A stretch of DNA of 64,000 nucleotides from CAWBRT01 sp963832785 (GCA_963832785.1 CAWHVF010000009.1:124001-188000); one strand, 5' to 3'. Shown: positions 47,106 to 56,636, counted from the stretch's first letter. Notes: generated from the letters alone by a model not told the origin. Made by a program: numbers and translations.

Positions 47106-49328
47106 TCACAGCTTCTGCACGCGCTGCACTTCGTGCACGCCCGGAATCTTCCGCAGGCCGGTGATGATGCGGTTCAGGTGGGTGACGTCGGTGATATCGA
47201 GCACCAGGTCGATGAGGGCGTTCTGGTTGTGATCCTCGGTCGAGCCCGCCTCCATGTGGCGGATATTGGTATCGGCGTCGCCGATGACGGCGGTTACCTG
47301 CTTGAGGATGCCGGCGCGGTCGTCGCTGGTGATGGTCAGCTTCACCGGGTAAGACGGCTGGGCGCCGGCCAGGCGCGGCTCCTTGGCCGACCACTCGACG
47401 GCGATGCGCCGCTCCGGTTCGTACATCAGATTCTCGACGTTGGGACAGTGCTTGGAGTGCACGGCGACGCCCTTGCCGCGGGTCACGTAACCGACGATCT
47501 CTTCTCCGCGAATGGGGTTGCAGCAGCGGGCGCGGTAGACCAGCAGCTCGTCGTGGCCGCGCACCTTGAGCACCGAGCTGTCGCCACCGAAGACGCGCTT
47601 GACCACGCTGGCCAGCGTGCCCGTGGATTCGCCATCGCCCTCCGACTCGGGCGTGCCGGCGGGAATCACCTTGCCCAGCACGGTCTTGGCGGAGTACTTG
47701 CCGTAGCCGATGGCGGCCATCAAATCGTCCACCTTGCTGAGGCCGTATTCGGCCGCCACTTTTTGCAGGTCGGCGTCCTTGATGTCCTTGATGGCGATGC
47801 GGTACTTGCGCGCCTCTTTTTCCATCAGCTTGTGGCCGATCTCGATGGCGCGTTCGCGCTGGTGGATGTTAAGCCAGTGCTTGATCTTCTGCCGCGCGCG
47901 CGAGCTCTTGACCATGCTCAGCCAGTCGCGGCTGGGACTGTGGCCGGCCTGCGTCATAATCTCCACGATGTCGCCCGAGCGCAGCTTGTAGCGCAACGGA
48001 ACGATGCGGCCGTTTACCTTGGCGCCCACACAGCGCTCGCCCACCTCGGTGTGAATGGCATAGCCAAAATCTAGGGGGGTGGCGTCGCGCGGCAGGATCA
48101 CCACTTTGCCCTTAGGCGTAAACGTGTACACCTCTTCAGGGTAGAGATCGATCTTCAGCGTCGAGAGGAATTCGCTGGGGTCCGACATCTCGCGCTGCCA
48201 TTCAACTATCTGGCGCAGCCAGGAGAGGCGCTGCTCGTCGCGCGCGGTAATAGGTCCGTCCTTGTATTTCCAGTGCGCCGCGATGCCCTCCTCCGCCATC
48301 TTGTGCATCTCTTCGGTGCGGATCTGCACTTCGAAGGGATGCCCATCCTCGGTAATCACAGTGGTGTGCAGCGACTGGTAGAGGTTGGGCCGCGGCATGG
48401 CGATGAAGTCCTTGATGCGGCCGGGCACGGGGCGCCAGGCGTTGTGAATGATGCCCAACACGGCGTAACAGTCGTTTACCGAAGTGGTCAGGATCCGCAG
48501 CGCCAGCAGGTCATAGATTTGCTCTACGGTGATCTTCTGCCGCTGCAATTTCTGGTAGATCGAGTACAGGCGCTTGATGCGCCAGTCGACCCGCGCCTGG
48601 ATGTTACTCTCCTTCAGCTTGGTGCGGATTCTGGCTTCCATTTTGGCCAGCAGGCTTTCGCCCTCCACCCGCTTGGCCTCGATCGTCTCGTAGACCTGTT
48701 TGTAGCCGACCGGATCGACGTAGGGAAAGGCCAGGTCCTCCAACTCGCCGCGCACCTTGCCCATGCCGAGACGATGGGCCAGGGGCGCATATATCTCCAG
48801 CGTCTCTTTGGCGATTTTCACTTGGCGGTCGGACGAGAGCGCCTTCAAGGTGCGCATGTTATGCAGCCGGTCGGCCAGCTTGATGAGCACCACGCGAATG
48901 TCGTCGACCATGGCCAGCATCATCTTGCGCACGTTCTCCGCCTGCGCTTCCTCGCGCGAGGCGAAGTCGATGCGGCTGATCTTGGTGACGCCGTCGACTA
49001 TGTGCGCCACCTGCTCGCCGAACTTCTCCTGTATCTGCTCGACGGTTACCGCGGTATCTTCTACCGAGTCGTGCAGCAGGCCGGCGGCTATAGCGACGGC
49101 ATCCAGCCGCATCTCGGCCAGGATGATGGCCACTTCCAGGGGATGAACGAGGTAGGGCTCGCCGGTGGCCCGGGTTTGTCCGCTATGTTGTTCGAGAGAG
49201 AAGACGTAGGCGCGGCGTACCATCTCCAGGTCGTCGTTGGGCCGGTTTGCCTGGACGATTTTGATCAGATCGCGAAAACGCGTCACCGTTAATACATTGG
49301 TGGCGATCTGGTGCCGCAAGGTCCCCAT
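47106..49328 (-). CDS. relA: bifunctional (p)ppGpp synthetase/hydrolase (RSH)
   Basis: It makes and degrades the stringent-response alarmone. 740 residues: an HD hydrolase domain near 45-150 with 'YLVHPLEVAIILAEM' and the catalytic 'LLHDSVEDT'; the synthetase domain near 240-350 with 'RIKDFIAMPRPNLYQSLHTTVI'; a TGS domain near 390-455 ('VYTFTPKGKVVILPRDATPLDFGYAIHTEVG'); a conserved-Cys stretch ('RARCCNPIRGEEIVGYVTRGKGVAVHSKHC'); and a C-terminal ACT domain. Both active sites are intact, so it is probably the sole long RSH of the Rel/SpoT type. Confidence 0.95.
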   Translation of the reverse strand: MGTLRHQIATNVLTVTRFRDLIKIVQANRPNDDLEMVRRAYVFSLEQHSGQTRATGEPYLVHPLEVAIILAEMRLDAVAIAAGLLHDSVEDTAVTVEQIQEKFGEQVAHIVDGVTKISRIDFASREEAQAENVRKMMLAMVDDIRVVLIKLADRLHNMRTLKALSSDRQVKIAKETLEIYAPLAHRLGMGKVRGELEDLAFPYVDPVGYKQVYETIEAKRVEGESLLAKMEARIRTKLKESNIQARVDWRIKRLYSIYQKLQRQKITVEQIYDLLALRILTTSVNDCYAVLGIIHNAWRPVPGRIKDFIAMPRPNLYQSLHTTVITEDGHPFEVQIRTEEMHKMAEEGIAAHWKYKDGPITARDEQRLSWLRQIVEWQREMSDPSEFLSTLKIDLYPEEVYTFTPKGKVVILPRDATPLDFGYAIHTEVGERCVGAKVNGRIVPLRYKLRSGDIVEIMTQAGHSPSRDWLSMVKSSRARQKIKHWLNIHQRERAIEIGHKLMEKEARKYRIAIKDIKDADLQKVAAEYGLSKVDDLMAAIGYGKYSAKTVLGKVIPAGTPESEGDGESTGTLASVVKRVFGGDSSVLKVRGHDELLVYRARCCNPIRGEEIVGYVTRGKGVAVHSKHCPNVENLMYEPERRIAVEWSAKEPRLAGAQPSYPVKLTITSDDRAGILKQVTAVIGDADTNIRHMEAGSTEDHNQNALIDLVLDITDVTHLNRIITGLRKIPGVHEVQRVQKL

Positions 49329-49397
49329 AGCTGATTATAGCCGCCCCAGCCGGGGTTTAGGGGATAGGATTAAGTAAGAAGGAATAAGAACCTCGCC

Positions 49398-50291
49398 ATG
49401 AATGTACTGATCAGCGGCGCTTCGGGCTTGATCGGCAGCGCGCTAGGGCGGCAATTGGAGAGCGCCGGCAACTCCGTCGTACGGCTGGTGCGGCGGCGTG
49501 CCGAGAGCCCGCTGGAACTGGCGTGGCAGCCCGGCGAGCGACTCGATCCCGCACTCGTCTCCGGCTTCGATGCGGTGGTTAACCTCGCCGGGCGCAGCCT
49601 TGCCGGGCGCTGGAACCAGCGCCGCCAGCGCGAAATCCGCGACAGCCGTCTGGCGGCCACTAGAACGATTGCCCGCGCGGTGGCCGAGTCGTTTCGCGCC
49701 TGCGGCAAACCGGCGGTGCTGGTGAGCGCCTCTGCCATCGGCTATTACGGCAATCGCGGGCACGAGCTACTGACCGAGGCGAGCGGCTGCGGCACCGGCT
49801 TCCTGGCCGAGCTATGCCGCCAGTGGGAGGCGGCGGCAATGGAGGCGGCCACGGCCGGGGTTCGGGTGCTGCTGGCGCGCTTTGGCCTGGTGCTCAGCCG
49901 CGAGGGCGGAGCGCTGGGCAGAATGCTTCCTGTCTTCCGGTTCGGCCTGGGCGGACGGCTGGGAACAGGAGAGCAGTTCTGGAGCTGGATTACGCTGGAA
50001 GACGCCGCCGCGGCCATCGAGTTCATGATTGCCAACGGGCAGCTTTCCGGGCCGGTGAATTTGACCGCTCCCGAGCCGGTTTTAAATGCCGAATTCACCC
50101 GCCTGCTCGCCCGGGCCCTGCGGCGTCCGGCGCTGCTGCCCGCACCGGCCTTTGCCTTGCGCTTGGCCTTCGGGGAAATGGCGGACGAAGCACTGCTCAG
50201 CAGCCAGCGGGTGCAACCGGCGAAGCTGGTGGCCTGCGGCTTCCAATGGCGCCACCCGGAACTGCCGGAGGCGCTGCAGGCAGTGCTCTGA
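49398..50291 (+). CDS. TIGR01777-family NAD(P)-binding epimerase-like protein
   Basis: 297 residues of the extended SDR superfamily: 'MNVLISGASGLIGSALGRQLESAGNSVVRLVRR' (GxxGxxG), 'VVNLAGRSLAGRWNQRRQREIRDSRLAATRTI', 'LVSASAIGYYGNRGHELLTE' (Tyr of the active site) and the C-terminal DUF1731 part 'RRPALLPAPAFALRLAFGEMADEALLSSQRVQPAKL'. This is the YfcH-like group; no reaction is proven. It reads into ybaK 13 bases downstream. Confidence 0.9.
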   Translation: MNVLISGASGLIGSALGRQLESAGNSVVRLVRRRAESPLELAWQPGERLDPALVSGFDAVVNLAGRSLAGRWNQRRQREIRDSRLAATRTIARAVAESFRACGKPAVLVSASAIGYYGNRGHELLTEASGCGTGFLAELCRQWEAAAMEAATAGVRVLLARFGLVLSREGGALGRMLPVFRFGLGGRLGTGEQFWSWITLEDAAAAIEFMIANGQLSGPVNLTAPEPVLNAEFTRLLARALRRPALLPAPAFALRLAFGEMADEALLSSQRVQPAKLVACGFQWRHPELPEALQAVL

Positions 50292-50304
50292 CCAGGAATG
50301 TGCC

Positions 50305-50784
50305 ATGATCAAAACCAATGCCTGCCGCATTCTCGACACGCTGGGCGTGAAATATGAACTGCGCGAGTATCAAATCGACCCGGACGATCTGGCTGCCGAG
50401 AGCGTGGCCGCCAAAATCAGCTTTCCTCCCGACCAGGTTTTCAAGACCCTCTGCGTCCGCGGCGACCGGCAGGGAATTTGCTTTGCCGTCATCCCCGGTA
50501 ATTACGAACTTGATTTCAAAGCGCTGGCCAAGGTCACCGGCGACCGCAAAACGGAGATGGTTGCGCTCAAGGAAGTGCAGCCGCTTACCGGCTACATCCG
50601 CGGCGGGGTCACCGCCCTCGGGGCGAAGAAGCAGTACCCGGTCTTTGCCGATGAAACCATGATCCTGTGGGACGTGATCTCCATCTCCGCCGGCCAGCGT
50701 GGGTTGCAGATCCTGCTGGCCCCGGACGATTACGTGCGCGCCACCAGCGCCACCCTGGCCGAGATCGCGCACCAGAAGCAGTAG
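50305..50784 (+). CDS. ybaK: Cys-tRNA(Pro)/Cys-tRNA(Cys) deacylase YbaK
   Basis: YbaK hydrolyses Cys wrongly loaded on tRNA-Pro. 159 residues from the ATG at 50305, which has AGGA nine bases upstream; a longer reading starts inside the preceding gene. 'TNACRILDTLGVKYELREYQID', 'VAAKISFPPDQVFKTLCVRGDR', the catalytic-lysine loop region 'LDFKALAKVTGDRKTEMVALKEVQPLTGYIRGGVTALGAKK' and 'LQILLAPDDYV' match the family over its full length. It is probably in one transcript with the TIGR01777 gene. Confidence 0.93.
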   Translation: MIKTNACRILDTLGVKYELREYQIDPDDLAAESVAAKISFPPDQVFKTLCVRGDRQGICFAVIPGNYELDFKALAKVTGDRKTEMVALKEVQPLTGYIRGGVTALGAKKQYPVFADETMILWDVISISAGQRGLQILLAPDDYVRATSATLAEIAHQKQ

Positions 50785-50932
50785 CTCCAGCTCGACGCAC
50801 GCCAAACCGAGATACGGCATCTAAGTTCCATGGAGCTACGTGCTTCAGGGCTGCTCGGCAGGAGCTCTGTCGCGCTCTCGCTTCTCGGCAAACAAGTAAA
50901 ATAAACGTTACCCGGGGCAACGATAGCTTACA

Positions 50933-50965
50933 CCCCACCAAACACAACTGCGGCGTTTGGCGGGG
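50933..50965. repeat. hairpin, 13-bp stem, 7-nt loop AACTGCG
   Basis: Arms CCCCACCAAACAC and GCGTTTGGCGGGG pair at 11 of 13 positions. It has the same stem family and geometry as 53029-53061 and 38062-38094, but the loop is of a second class (NACYGCR). Confidence 0.7.
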
Positions 50966-51010
50966 AACCCGTTACCCTGAATCCCGCAACAGGTGAAACC
51001 TGCAAAAGAC

Positions 51011-51466
51011 ATGAGACGTTCCGGCCTTAAGTTCAAGACTTATACCCTGATTCTCTTCGTGGTCGTCTTTGGACCGGTGGGTAACGTGCTATTGAGCAAG
51101 GGTATGAAATCGCTGGGGGCAGCGGGTGGGTTTGCGCCCTCAAATCTGCTTCACGTCATCTCCTCGCTGGGCGCCTCCAGCGCCCTTTGGCTCGGGTTTG
51201 CCTGCCTGGTCGTCTCGTTTGCCTCTTACATGCTGGTGCTGTCCTGGGCGGACTACACCTTCGTACAGCCGGCATCGGCCATCTCCTATGGTGTAGTGGC
51301 CCTGCTGGGACACCTGCTGCTGGGAGAGGTAGTTGTCCCGATGGCCTGGGCCGGGGTGGGCATGATCTGCCTCGGCGTGTTGATCGTGACCCGGACCTCG
51401 CCGCGCACCACGCGGGTGCCAGTCGCGGCAGTGCCTCTGACCGGCAATCCGACGGGGCAGAACTGA
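51011..51466 (+). CDS. half-size EamA/SMR-type membrane transporter subunit A
   Basis: 151 residues from the ATG at 51011 (a GTG at 50993 would add six). Four membrane helices: about 10-27, 45-65, 70-90 and 95-115, with 'WADYTFVQPASAISYGVVALLGHLLLGEVVVPMAWAGVGMICLGVLIV', the closing part of an EamA repeat. EamA proteins normally have two such repeats; here each repeat is a separate gene. It overlaps its partner by one base (TGATG). An ArnE/ArnF-like heterodimeric flippase is the obvious model, but the substrate is unknown. Confidence 0.82.
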   Translation: MRRSGLKFKTYTLILFVVVFGPVGNVLLSKGMKSLGAAGGFAPSNLLHVISSLGASSALWLGFACLVVSFASYMLVLSWADYTFVQPASAISYGVVALLGHLLLGEVVVPMAWAGVGMICLGVLIVTRTSPRTTRVPVAAVPLTGNPTGQN

Positions 51467-51843
51467 TGCTGCAGCGCATCGTCCTCTTTTCGCTGATCGT
51501 TGTGGTTGGCACGGGAGGCGAGATGTGCGCGGCCAGGGCCATGAGAGGCCTGGGCGAGGTAAGGGATTTCCACCCGGCAGCCCTGCTGCGAGTGGCCGTT
51601 AGCGCCTTGAAGTCGCCCTGGATGGTGCTCGGCCTGATGATGATGACCGTCTCGTTTCTCGCCCTGCTGGGAATGCTTACCCTGGAGAACGTGAGCGTGG
51701 TCATCCCGCTGACCGCGCTGAGCTACGTGGTCGGCTGCATAGGAGGTAAGTTCTTTCTGGAAGAGCGGCTCTCCTGGAAACGCTACGCCGGAGTGCTGCT
51801 GGTCTGCGGCGGCATCGCTCTGGTGGTGCTTAGCAGAACCTAA
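51466..51843 (+). CDS. half-size EamA/SMR-type membrane transporter subunit B
   Basis: 125 residues from the ATG at 51466. Four helices: 'IVLFSLIVVVGTGGEMCAARAM', a second near 40-60, then 'LLGMLTLENVSVVIPLTALSYVVGCIGGKFFL' and 'RYAGVLLVCGGIALVVL'. Pattern and length match subunit A with opposite details in the loops, as expected for an antiparallel pair. The ATG overlaps the stop of subunit A, so the two should be made in equal amounts. Confidence 0.82.
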   Translation: MLQRIVLFSLIVVVGTGGEMCAARAMRGLGEVRDFHPAALLRVAVSALKSPWMVLGLMMMTVSFLALLGMLTLENVSVVIPLTALSYVVGCIGGKFFLEERLSWKRYAGVLLVCGGIALVVLSRT

Positions 51844-51848
51844 TTTTC

Positions 51849-51890
51849 CGTTCTTAGTTCTTCGTTGTTCGTTTCCGAACAAACTCGTTC
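51849..51890. repeat. short-period GTTCTTAGTTCTTCGTTGTTCG repeat
   Basis: Tandem GTTCTTCG-like units follow the transporter pair. The inverse vocabulary AACGAAGAACTAACAACGAAG occurs at 53339-53365, next to trpG. Confidence 0.6.
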
Positions 51891-51952
51891 TTAAACAAAA
51901 GCGATTATGACGTGCCCACTCTCGCCGCCGTTTTGCGGCTATGCCCCACCTA

Positions 51953-52850
51953 GAGCCTGTTATTAACTTGGGCCGAGTAATCTAAGTAAGCTGGCCAGCA
52001 TGAGGCAAGCGAAGGCCAGGTAATGGAAGGCAGCCAGGGTTGGGGAAAGTCGCTCGTAGTCCCGCGCCAATCGCCGGAAGCGTGCCGCCCAGGCAAAGCT
52101 CCTCTCCACGACCCACCTTCGCGGCAGCAAGACGAAGCCGCGTTTAGCCTCACTATGTTTGACTACCTCCAGTTGAATCCCGTGCTCGGCCGCTGCCTGT
52201 TCTGCGGTTTCTCCCGTATATCCTTGGTCGACATAGGCCAACTCTACCGTGTCTCCCGTGATCTGTTGGACCTGCTTGGCCAATTCCTCCACCTGCGCTC
52301 GATCCTGCTCATTGGCCGCCGTCACATGCCGCGCCAGCAAATGGCCCAGTGTGTCAACCGCCGCATGCACCTTCGATCCTTTGCGTCGTTTCGCTCCGTC
52401 ATATCCACCCCGAGCCCCCGACTCCGGGGTCGACTGCAGGGTGCGGCTGTCGAGAACCATCGCACTCGGCTGGGGGTTACGCCCGGCAAACTCGCGCAGC
52501 AGCCAACGTAGGTCTGCGACCATCATTTCGAAGCAACCGGCTCGGATCCAACGCTGGGTCTGCTGGTACACCACCGGCCACGGAGGCAAATCATTCGGCA
52601 TCATGCGCCAGTGTGCGCCCGAGCGCACCAGCCAGCGCACCGCATTGAATACGGCTCGCAACGGGTACTCCCGCTGTTTGGCATCTTCCCGGCACAAGGT
52701 TAGATACGGCGCTACGAACGCCCACTCATCATCGCTCACATCGCTCGGATACCCAACTCCGCCTCGATTTCCCATGCGCTCATATTGAGTGACTCTGGAT
52801 CAATCTCGCGAGCTTCTTTACTCCTGGGTGCCGAAGTTAATAACAGGCTC
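51953..52850. mobile_element. IS5-family insertion sequence, apparently complete
   Basis: 898 bp. Inverted ends GAGCCTGTTATTAACTT occur at 51953-51969 and as the complement at 52834-52850, and both are flanked by TA (51951-51952 and 52851-52852), a 2-bp target duplication typical of the IS427-like IS5 group. It carries one intact transposase. It lies between the transporter pair and the repeat cluster before trpG. Confidence 0.88.
51963..52775 (-). CDS. IS5-family transposase
   Basis: 270 residues. The N-terminal 'SDVSDDEWAFVAPYL' and 'YPLRAVFNAVRWLVRSGAHWRMMPNDLPPWPVVYQQTQRW' are the DUF4096 domain. The DDE core follows: 'AMVLDSRTLQSTPESG', 'ELAYVDQGYTGE' and 'RRWVVERSFAWAARFRRLARDYER', with all three acidic residues present. 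It is a single uninterrupted frame, so no programmed frameshift is needed. It runs leftward and fills almost all of the element. Confidence 0.92.
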   Translation of the reverse strand: MGNRGGVGYPSDVSDDEWAFVAPYLTLCREDAKQREYPLRAVFNAVRWLVRSGAHWRMMPNDLPPWPVVYQQTQRWIRAGCFEMMVADLRWLLREFAGRNPQPSAMVLDSRTLQSTPESGARGGYDGAKRRKGSKVHAAVDTLGHLLARHVTAANEQDRAQVEELAKQVQQITGDTVELAYVDQGYTGETAEQAAAEHGIQLEVVKHSEAKRGFVLLPRRWVVERSFAWAARFRRLARDYERLSPTLAAFHYLAFACLMLASLLRLLGPS

Positions 52851-52892
52851 TAGAGCCAATTAGGTTTTGGTGTAGTCGTGAATTATTCGGGT

Positions 52893-53083
52893 GTCATGCT
52901 GAGCACCTCCGCCAGAAGGCGCGAAGCATCCCCTGGGACCGTCCCAACACGTTCGGTTCAGAGCTTTTCTATAAGAAATCTTCAGCTCTGTTTTCCTCCC
53001 GACAGTGCGGGGATGCTTCGTTCCGCCACCCCAGCAAACGCCACCGCAGCGTTTGCTGGGGCCCCGGCTCCTCTCAGCATGAC
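52893..53083. repeat. dispersed palindromic element (GTCATGCTGAGC), copy 4, composite
   Basis: It begins GTCATGCTGAGCACC and ends CTCAGCATGAC. An inner inverted AGAGCTTTTCTATAAGAAATC region and a complete foreign hairpin (53029-53061) lie inside, so the element looks like one repeat inserted into another. Confidence 0.75.
53029..53061. repeat. perfect hairpin, 13-bp stem, 7-nt loop CACCGCA
   Basis: CCCCAGCAAACGC (53029-53041) and GCGTTTGCTGGGG (53049-53061) pair without mismatch. The stem is the same as in 38062-38094. Confidence 0.85.
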
Positions 53084-53158
53084 AGCTCAAACAGATACGC
53101 TTGTCCGGCCACACTAATTCCTAAACTGCTATAGAGATGCTGTACCGCAAAAGATGAA

Positions 53159-53278
53159 CGTCATTCCGGGCGAGCGACGCTGGCGTCGCGAGTCGCGGAA
53201 TCTTGCGTCGCTTTCTGCCATAACCAACGCAAGATCCCTCCACTCCGCTTGCCTACCGGCTTCGCTTCGGACGGGATG
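53159..53278. repeat. dispersed palindromic element (GTCATTCCGGGCG), copy 5
   Basis: About 120 bases, a near-identical inverted copy of 11893-12011. An inner ATCTTGCGT/ACGCAAGAT pair flanks GCTTTCTGCCATAAC. Confidence 0.8.
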
Positions 53279-53338
53279 ATGCTCGCTTCGAGCGTCGCGA
53301 TACACCAACTGAGAAACTGCCCTGGGGGGGACCTTGGC

Positions 53339-53365
53339 AACGAAGAACTAACAACGAAGAACTGA
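53339..53365. repeat. short-period AACGAAGAACTAACAACGAAG repeat
   Basis: Two tandem AACGAAGAACT units end just before the trpG stop codon. They are the inverse of the run at 51849-51890. Confidence 0.6.
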
Positions 53366-53367
53366 TT

Positions 53368-53993
<626 letters not shown>

Positions 53994-53997
<4 letters not shown>

Positions 53998-55574
53998 ATC
54001 CCCGCTTCAGCCAGCTCGATGGCCTGGTACAACGCGCGCGCCTTGCTGACGGTTTCCTCGTATTCCGATTCCGGGACCGAGTCGGCCACGATGCCGGCCC
54101 CGGCCTGCACGCTGGCCACGCCGTCGCGCAGTTCTATAGTGCGGATGGCGATGCAGGAGTCGAGATTGCCGGCGTAGTCGGCGTACAGCACCGAGCCCGA
54201 ATAGACGTTGCGCGAACCGCGCTCCAGTTCGGCGATGGCCTGCATGGAGCGGATCTTGGGCGCGCCGGTCACGGTCCCCGCCGGGAAGCAGGCGGCGAGA
54301 GCGTCAAAACGGTCCAGCTCCGGCCGCAACTGCGCTGTCAGCTCGGTGACGATGTGCTGCACGTGCGAGTATTTCTCCACCCGCATCAGCTTCTCCACCT
54401 GCACCGAGCCATACTCGGCCACGCGGCCCAGATCGTTGCGGCCCAGATCGACCAGCATGAGGTGCTCGGCGCGTTCTTTTTCGTCGGCCAGCATCTCCTC
54501 GGCCAGGAGCTGGTCTTCGGCCTCGGAGCGGCCGCGCCGGCGCGTGCCGGCAATGGGACGGTATTCGAGACGGCGGCCGGTACAGCGCACCAGCATCTCC
54601 GGCGAGGCGCCGATCAGCGCCTCATCCCCGAAGCGCAGCAGGTACATGTACGGCGAGGGGTTGGTGCGCCGCAGGGCCCGGTAGAGCGACACTGCATCGG
54701 CCGTCACCGGACGCGAGAAGCGCTGCGAAAGCACCGTCTGGTAGCACTCGCCCGCCGCAATCAACTCCTTGACGTCGCGCACCGCCTGCTCGAATTCGGC
54801 GCGCTGGAAGTTGGAATCGAACTGCCGCGAATTCTTGCCGCCGTATTTCGCGGTTGCGGGCGAGGAAACGACCGGAGCATCGAGCGCGAGCGGCGCCGCC
54901 AGCACCTGCGCCACGCGATCCAGCTCGGCGAGCGCTGATTCGTACAGCTTGCGCAAATCAGCGTCGTCGGTTGCTGGGATGGAAGCTTGGTCGACAAAGG
55001 CCAGCGTGTGAATTTCAACCACCTGCTTGGCGTGGTCGAAAGCCAGTACCGTGCGGAACAGCATGAACGCCGCGTCATCGGCCTCGGCTGGAAGCTCTCC
55101 CAGCACCGGCTCGAACCACTTGGCGGCGCCATAGCTCAGGAAACCGACCGCGCCGCCGGCAAAGGGCGCGCCGGTGTAATCGCGGGTGAGAACGCGGGCG
55201 CGGAAGCGCTCGCGCAGATACTCGACGGCGTTGACCGGCAGAATCTGCTCGACTTCGCTGTCTCGCGTAAGCGCATTTGCGGCCCGGCCGCCATCGGACG
55301 GGCGTTCAGGGAATCGAGTAATAATATGCGTCCGGTTGTCCTTGGAGCGGATCACAGCTTCCGGTTGCGCCCCCATGAACGAGTAGCGCGCCAGTTGCGC
55401 GCCGCCCTCCACGCTCTCCAGCAGGAAAGAATGGCGGCTGTTGCGAGCCAGACGCAAGTAGGCCGCCAGCGGAGTGATCAAGTCGGCGGGAACGGTGCGC
55501 ACCACCGGCACGGTATTGCCGCTGGCCGCGGCCGCGCGAAACTGTTCGAAGCTGGCAGGCCAAACAAAACTCAT
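53994..55574 (-). CDS. trpE: anthranilate synthase component I
   Basis: TrpE makes anthranilate from chorismate. 526 residues from the ATG at 55574. The tryptophan-binding 'SFLLESVEGGAQLARYSFMG' (LLES) is present, so feedback inhibition is expected. The chorismate domain has 'QRAEFEQAVRDVKELIAAGECYQTVLSQRFS', 'IGASPEMLVR', 'RPIAGTRRRG', 'LMLVDLGRNDLGRV' and 'CFPAGTVTGAPKIRSMQAI'. The start overlaps the aroF stop (ATGA). A long open frame upstream in the same phase is an antisense/other-frame shadow of aroF and trpA. Confidence 0.96.
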
Positions 55575-56636
55575 AGCGAAGCTACCTCGCGCAACTTGGT
55601 CTTGCGGCCGGGTGCGGGCATGGCGCGTCCGAGTACATCGGCGATCCGGCGAAGCTGCTCGTATCCCTTCAGGAACTGCTCCGGATAGATGGACTGCATG
55701 CCGTCGGAGAGCGCCTTTTCCGGCTGATGGTGCACCTCGACAATCAGGCCATCGGCGCCCACCGCCACGGCGGCGCGGGCCAGGGGAATGACCTTGTCGC
55801 GCCGGCCGGTGCCGTGGCTGGGATCGACGATGATGGGCAGGTGGCTGAGCCGCTGCACCGCCGGAATCACGCTGAGATCCAGCGTGTTGCGGGTGTGATC
55901 GGTGAAGGTGCGGATGCCGCGCTCGCAGAGCGCGACCTGGTAGTTGCCCTCGCTCATGACGTACTCGGCGGCCATCAGCAGCTCGTCGACGGTGGCGGCG
56001 ATTCCGCGTTTCAGCAGAATCGGCTTGCGGGCGCGCCCGGCATGGCGCAGCAGCGAGAAGTTCTGCATGTTGCGCGCGCCGATCTGAATCATGTCGGCAT
56101 ACTGATCGACCAGCGCCAGCGACTCGGCGTCCAGCGCCTCGGTCACGATCAGCAAGCTCGAAGCGCTCGCGAATTTCGGCCAAGATCTCCAGCGCCTCCT
56201 CGCCGAGCCCCTGGAAGGCATAGGGCGAGGTGCGCGGCTTGAAGGCGCCGCCGCGGAAGAACTGCGCGCCGCTGCGGGCTACGTATTCGGCGATGCGAAA
56301 GGCCTGATCGCGGTTCTCGATGGCGCACGGGCCGGCAATCATCGCCAACGTGCGGTCGCCGATTGTGGCCCGGTGACCGGGAAACGAGATGATGGTGTTT
56401 TCCGGCTTCATCTCCCGGCTGACCAGTTTGTAGGGTTTGGATACCTGAATGACCTCGGCCACCCCGGGCATGTCTTCCAGCGCCGAAGGCTCGATCATGC
56501 CGGCGTTTCCGGTGATGCCGATGGCTACGCGCTGCGCTCCCGGCAGCGAGTGCGGGCGCAAGCCCAGGCGGGTGATGGCCTCGCAAACGGCTTCCACCTG
56601 CCCCTGGCTGGCATTGGAATGCATTACTACTAACAT
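55571..56636 (-). CDS. aroF: 3-deoxy-7-phosphoheptulonate (DAHP) synthase, type I-beta, frameshifted
   Basis: First enzyme of the shikimate pathway. Residues 1-75 are the ferredoxin-like regulatory domain ('MLVVMHSNASQGQVEAVCEAI'), as in the Thermotoga-type enzyme. Then the barrel begins 'IAGPCAIENRDQAFRIAEYV' and 'RGGAFKPRTSPYAFQGLGEEALEIL'. One extra base at about 56158 (TTCGAGCTTG on the coding strand) shifts the frame; the rest continues 'LLIVTEALDAESLALVDQYADMIQIGARNMQNF', 'LLKRG' and 'IIVDPSHGTGRRD' in the other frame. It starts inside the end of trpA (7-base overlap). Confidence 0.88.

Larger units (their letters stand above)
52851..53367. other. 517-base gene-free repeat cluster between the IS5 element and trpG
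   Basis: It holds two dispersed palindromic elements (52893-53083 and 53159-53278), a nested 13-bp-stem hairpin (53029-53061), and a short AACGAAGAACT repeat (53339-53365). No gene is recognised, and no clear trpG terminator with a T run is visible. Confidence 0.65.
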
